Assembly (NCBI GenBank): GCA_030624325.1
Contig: JAUXKJ010000030.1
Location: 1-5,882, forward strand
Length of the DNA stretch: 5,882 bases
Direction: 5' to 3'
Origin: Nitrososphaerota archaeon
GTDB taxonomy: Archaea > Thermoproteota > Nitrososphaeria > Nitrososphaerales > Nitrosopumilaceae
Shown: piece after piece, positions 5,335 to 5,882 of the stretch
Layout of the letters: every line of letters starts with the position of its first letter
Numbering within the stretch: position 1 is the first letter of the stretch
Notes under the pieces: model-generated
What the model was told of the DNA's origin: nothing
The model's database searches: none
What the model saw: only the letters and a program-made list of their open reading frames with translations
Position numbers and translations under genes: made by a program

Positions 5335-5882
5335 GCTGTTCGCACTCGGGGATCAAAATATCCATAAAGTAAATCTGCAATGAAAATACTGACAAGGAAA
5401 AACACCGTAAGAACATAAGTTGCGCCTATAATTACAGGCAAATCCATTACCGAGATTGCTTCAAAATAAAGACGTCCCATCCCAGGCCAATCAAAAACTG
5501 CTTCAGTAATTATCGCCCCGCCAAGTGAACCAGACAAACTCAGAGCTAAAATTGTAATTATTGGAGGGGCTGCGTTTTTTATTGCGTGACCATAAACAAT
5601 TTTTTTTTGTTCAATGCCCATTGTTCTTTTAGCAGTAATGAAGTCTTCTTGCATTATTCCGACCATAAAATTTCTTACCAAGTATGCCCACGCTCCAAAA
5701 CCAATCATAACAATTGTGATCAGTGGCAATGCCATGTGATATAACAAAGCTAACAGATAACCCGGATCTGTAGGCGATATTGTTGGCGTTGCTCTTGCAG
5801 GAAATATTTGATAAACAAATGCAAAAAGGAAAATCATTAACATACCAATCCACCAGACTGGAAAACTACTACTAACTACTGC
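5331..5882 (-). CDS. DppB/OppB-like peptide ABC transporter permease, C-terminal 183 residues (partial)
   Basis: The minus-strand frame is open to the right edge, so the true start and roughly the first half of the protein lie outside the window (DppB is usually over 300 residues). The visible part begins AVVSSSFPVWWIG, a DppB-type stretch before a TM helix (about 9-27). Next come a second helix (about 43-69), the EAA loop at 80-103 (DFITAKRTMGIEQKKIVYGHAIKN), and a third helix. TEAVFDWPGMGRLYFEAI (126-143) and the C-terminal YGYFDPRVR are hallmarks of the family. This subunit pairs with the DppC-like protein to form the membrane channel. Its TGA overlaps the DppC ATG by 4 bp, so the two are translated from one message. 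In-frame ATGs near 5843 are internal, since the family's conserved sequence continues upstream of them. Confidence 0.9.
   Translation of the reverse strand, partial: AVVSSSFPVWWIGMLMIFLFAFVYQIFPARATPTISPTDPGYLLALLYHMALPLITIVMIGFGAWAYLVRNFMVGIMQEDFITAKRTMGIEQKKIVYGHAIKNAAPPIITILALSLSGSLGGAIITEAVFDWPGMGRLYFEAISVMDLPVIIGATYVLTVFFLVSIFIADLLYGYFDPRVRTA

Noticed and set aside
5096..5383. 95-codon plus-strand open frame over the start of the DppC-like gene
   Set aside because: It is antisense to the DppB/DppC junction. The minus strand carries clear family motifs and an ATGA overlap, so this is a shadow of hydrophobic coding sequence.

Overview
The window looks like a piece of an ammonia-oxidising archaeal chromosome (Nitrososphaerota/Thaumarchaeota, probably Nitrosopumilus-like). 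This is inferred. The DNA is strongly AT-rich and lysine/isoleucine-rich in its proteins. Several genes have a TATA-like box about 26 bp before the start codon and no ribosome-binding site, which is the archaeal leaderless pattern. Where Shine-Dalgarno sequences occur (GGTGAT, GGAGGGA) they fit the archaeal 16S tail. No rRNA, tRNA, CRISPR array, insertion sequence or integrase is visible.

Layout. (1) 1-195, minus strand: N-terminal part of an SRPBCC/START-like ligand-binding protein that runs off the left edge. (2) 196-306: divergent promoter region with two short tandem repeats. (3) 307-3964, plus strand: six tightly spaced genes. They encode a 426-aa coiled-coil protein, a single-pass membrane protein with a beta-rich domain, a stand-alone response-regulator receiver, a minimal JAMM/MPN+ metalloprotease, a two-TM membrane protein ending in a zinc ribbon, and an unrecognised 105-aa protein. 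(4) 3970-5882, minus strand: the end of a dipeptide/oligopeptide-type ABC importer operon, with a DppC-like permease preceded by a DppB-like permease that is cut by the right edge. The two permease genes overlap by 4 bp (ATGA).

The permeases clearly work together as the two membrane subunits of one transporter; the ATPases and binding protein are not in the window. The six plus-strand genes share direction and close spacing, but several have promoter-like sequences of their own, so they may be separate short transcripts rather than one operon. I see no proof that they form one system. The points most worth a second look are a DppC permease with about 150 extra extracytoplasmic residues and an altered GTDxxGRD motif, a coiled-coil protein with five consecutive Ile-at-'a' heptads, a complete JAMM active site beside a membrane zinc-ribbon protein, and tandem repeats in the divergent promoter.
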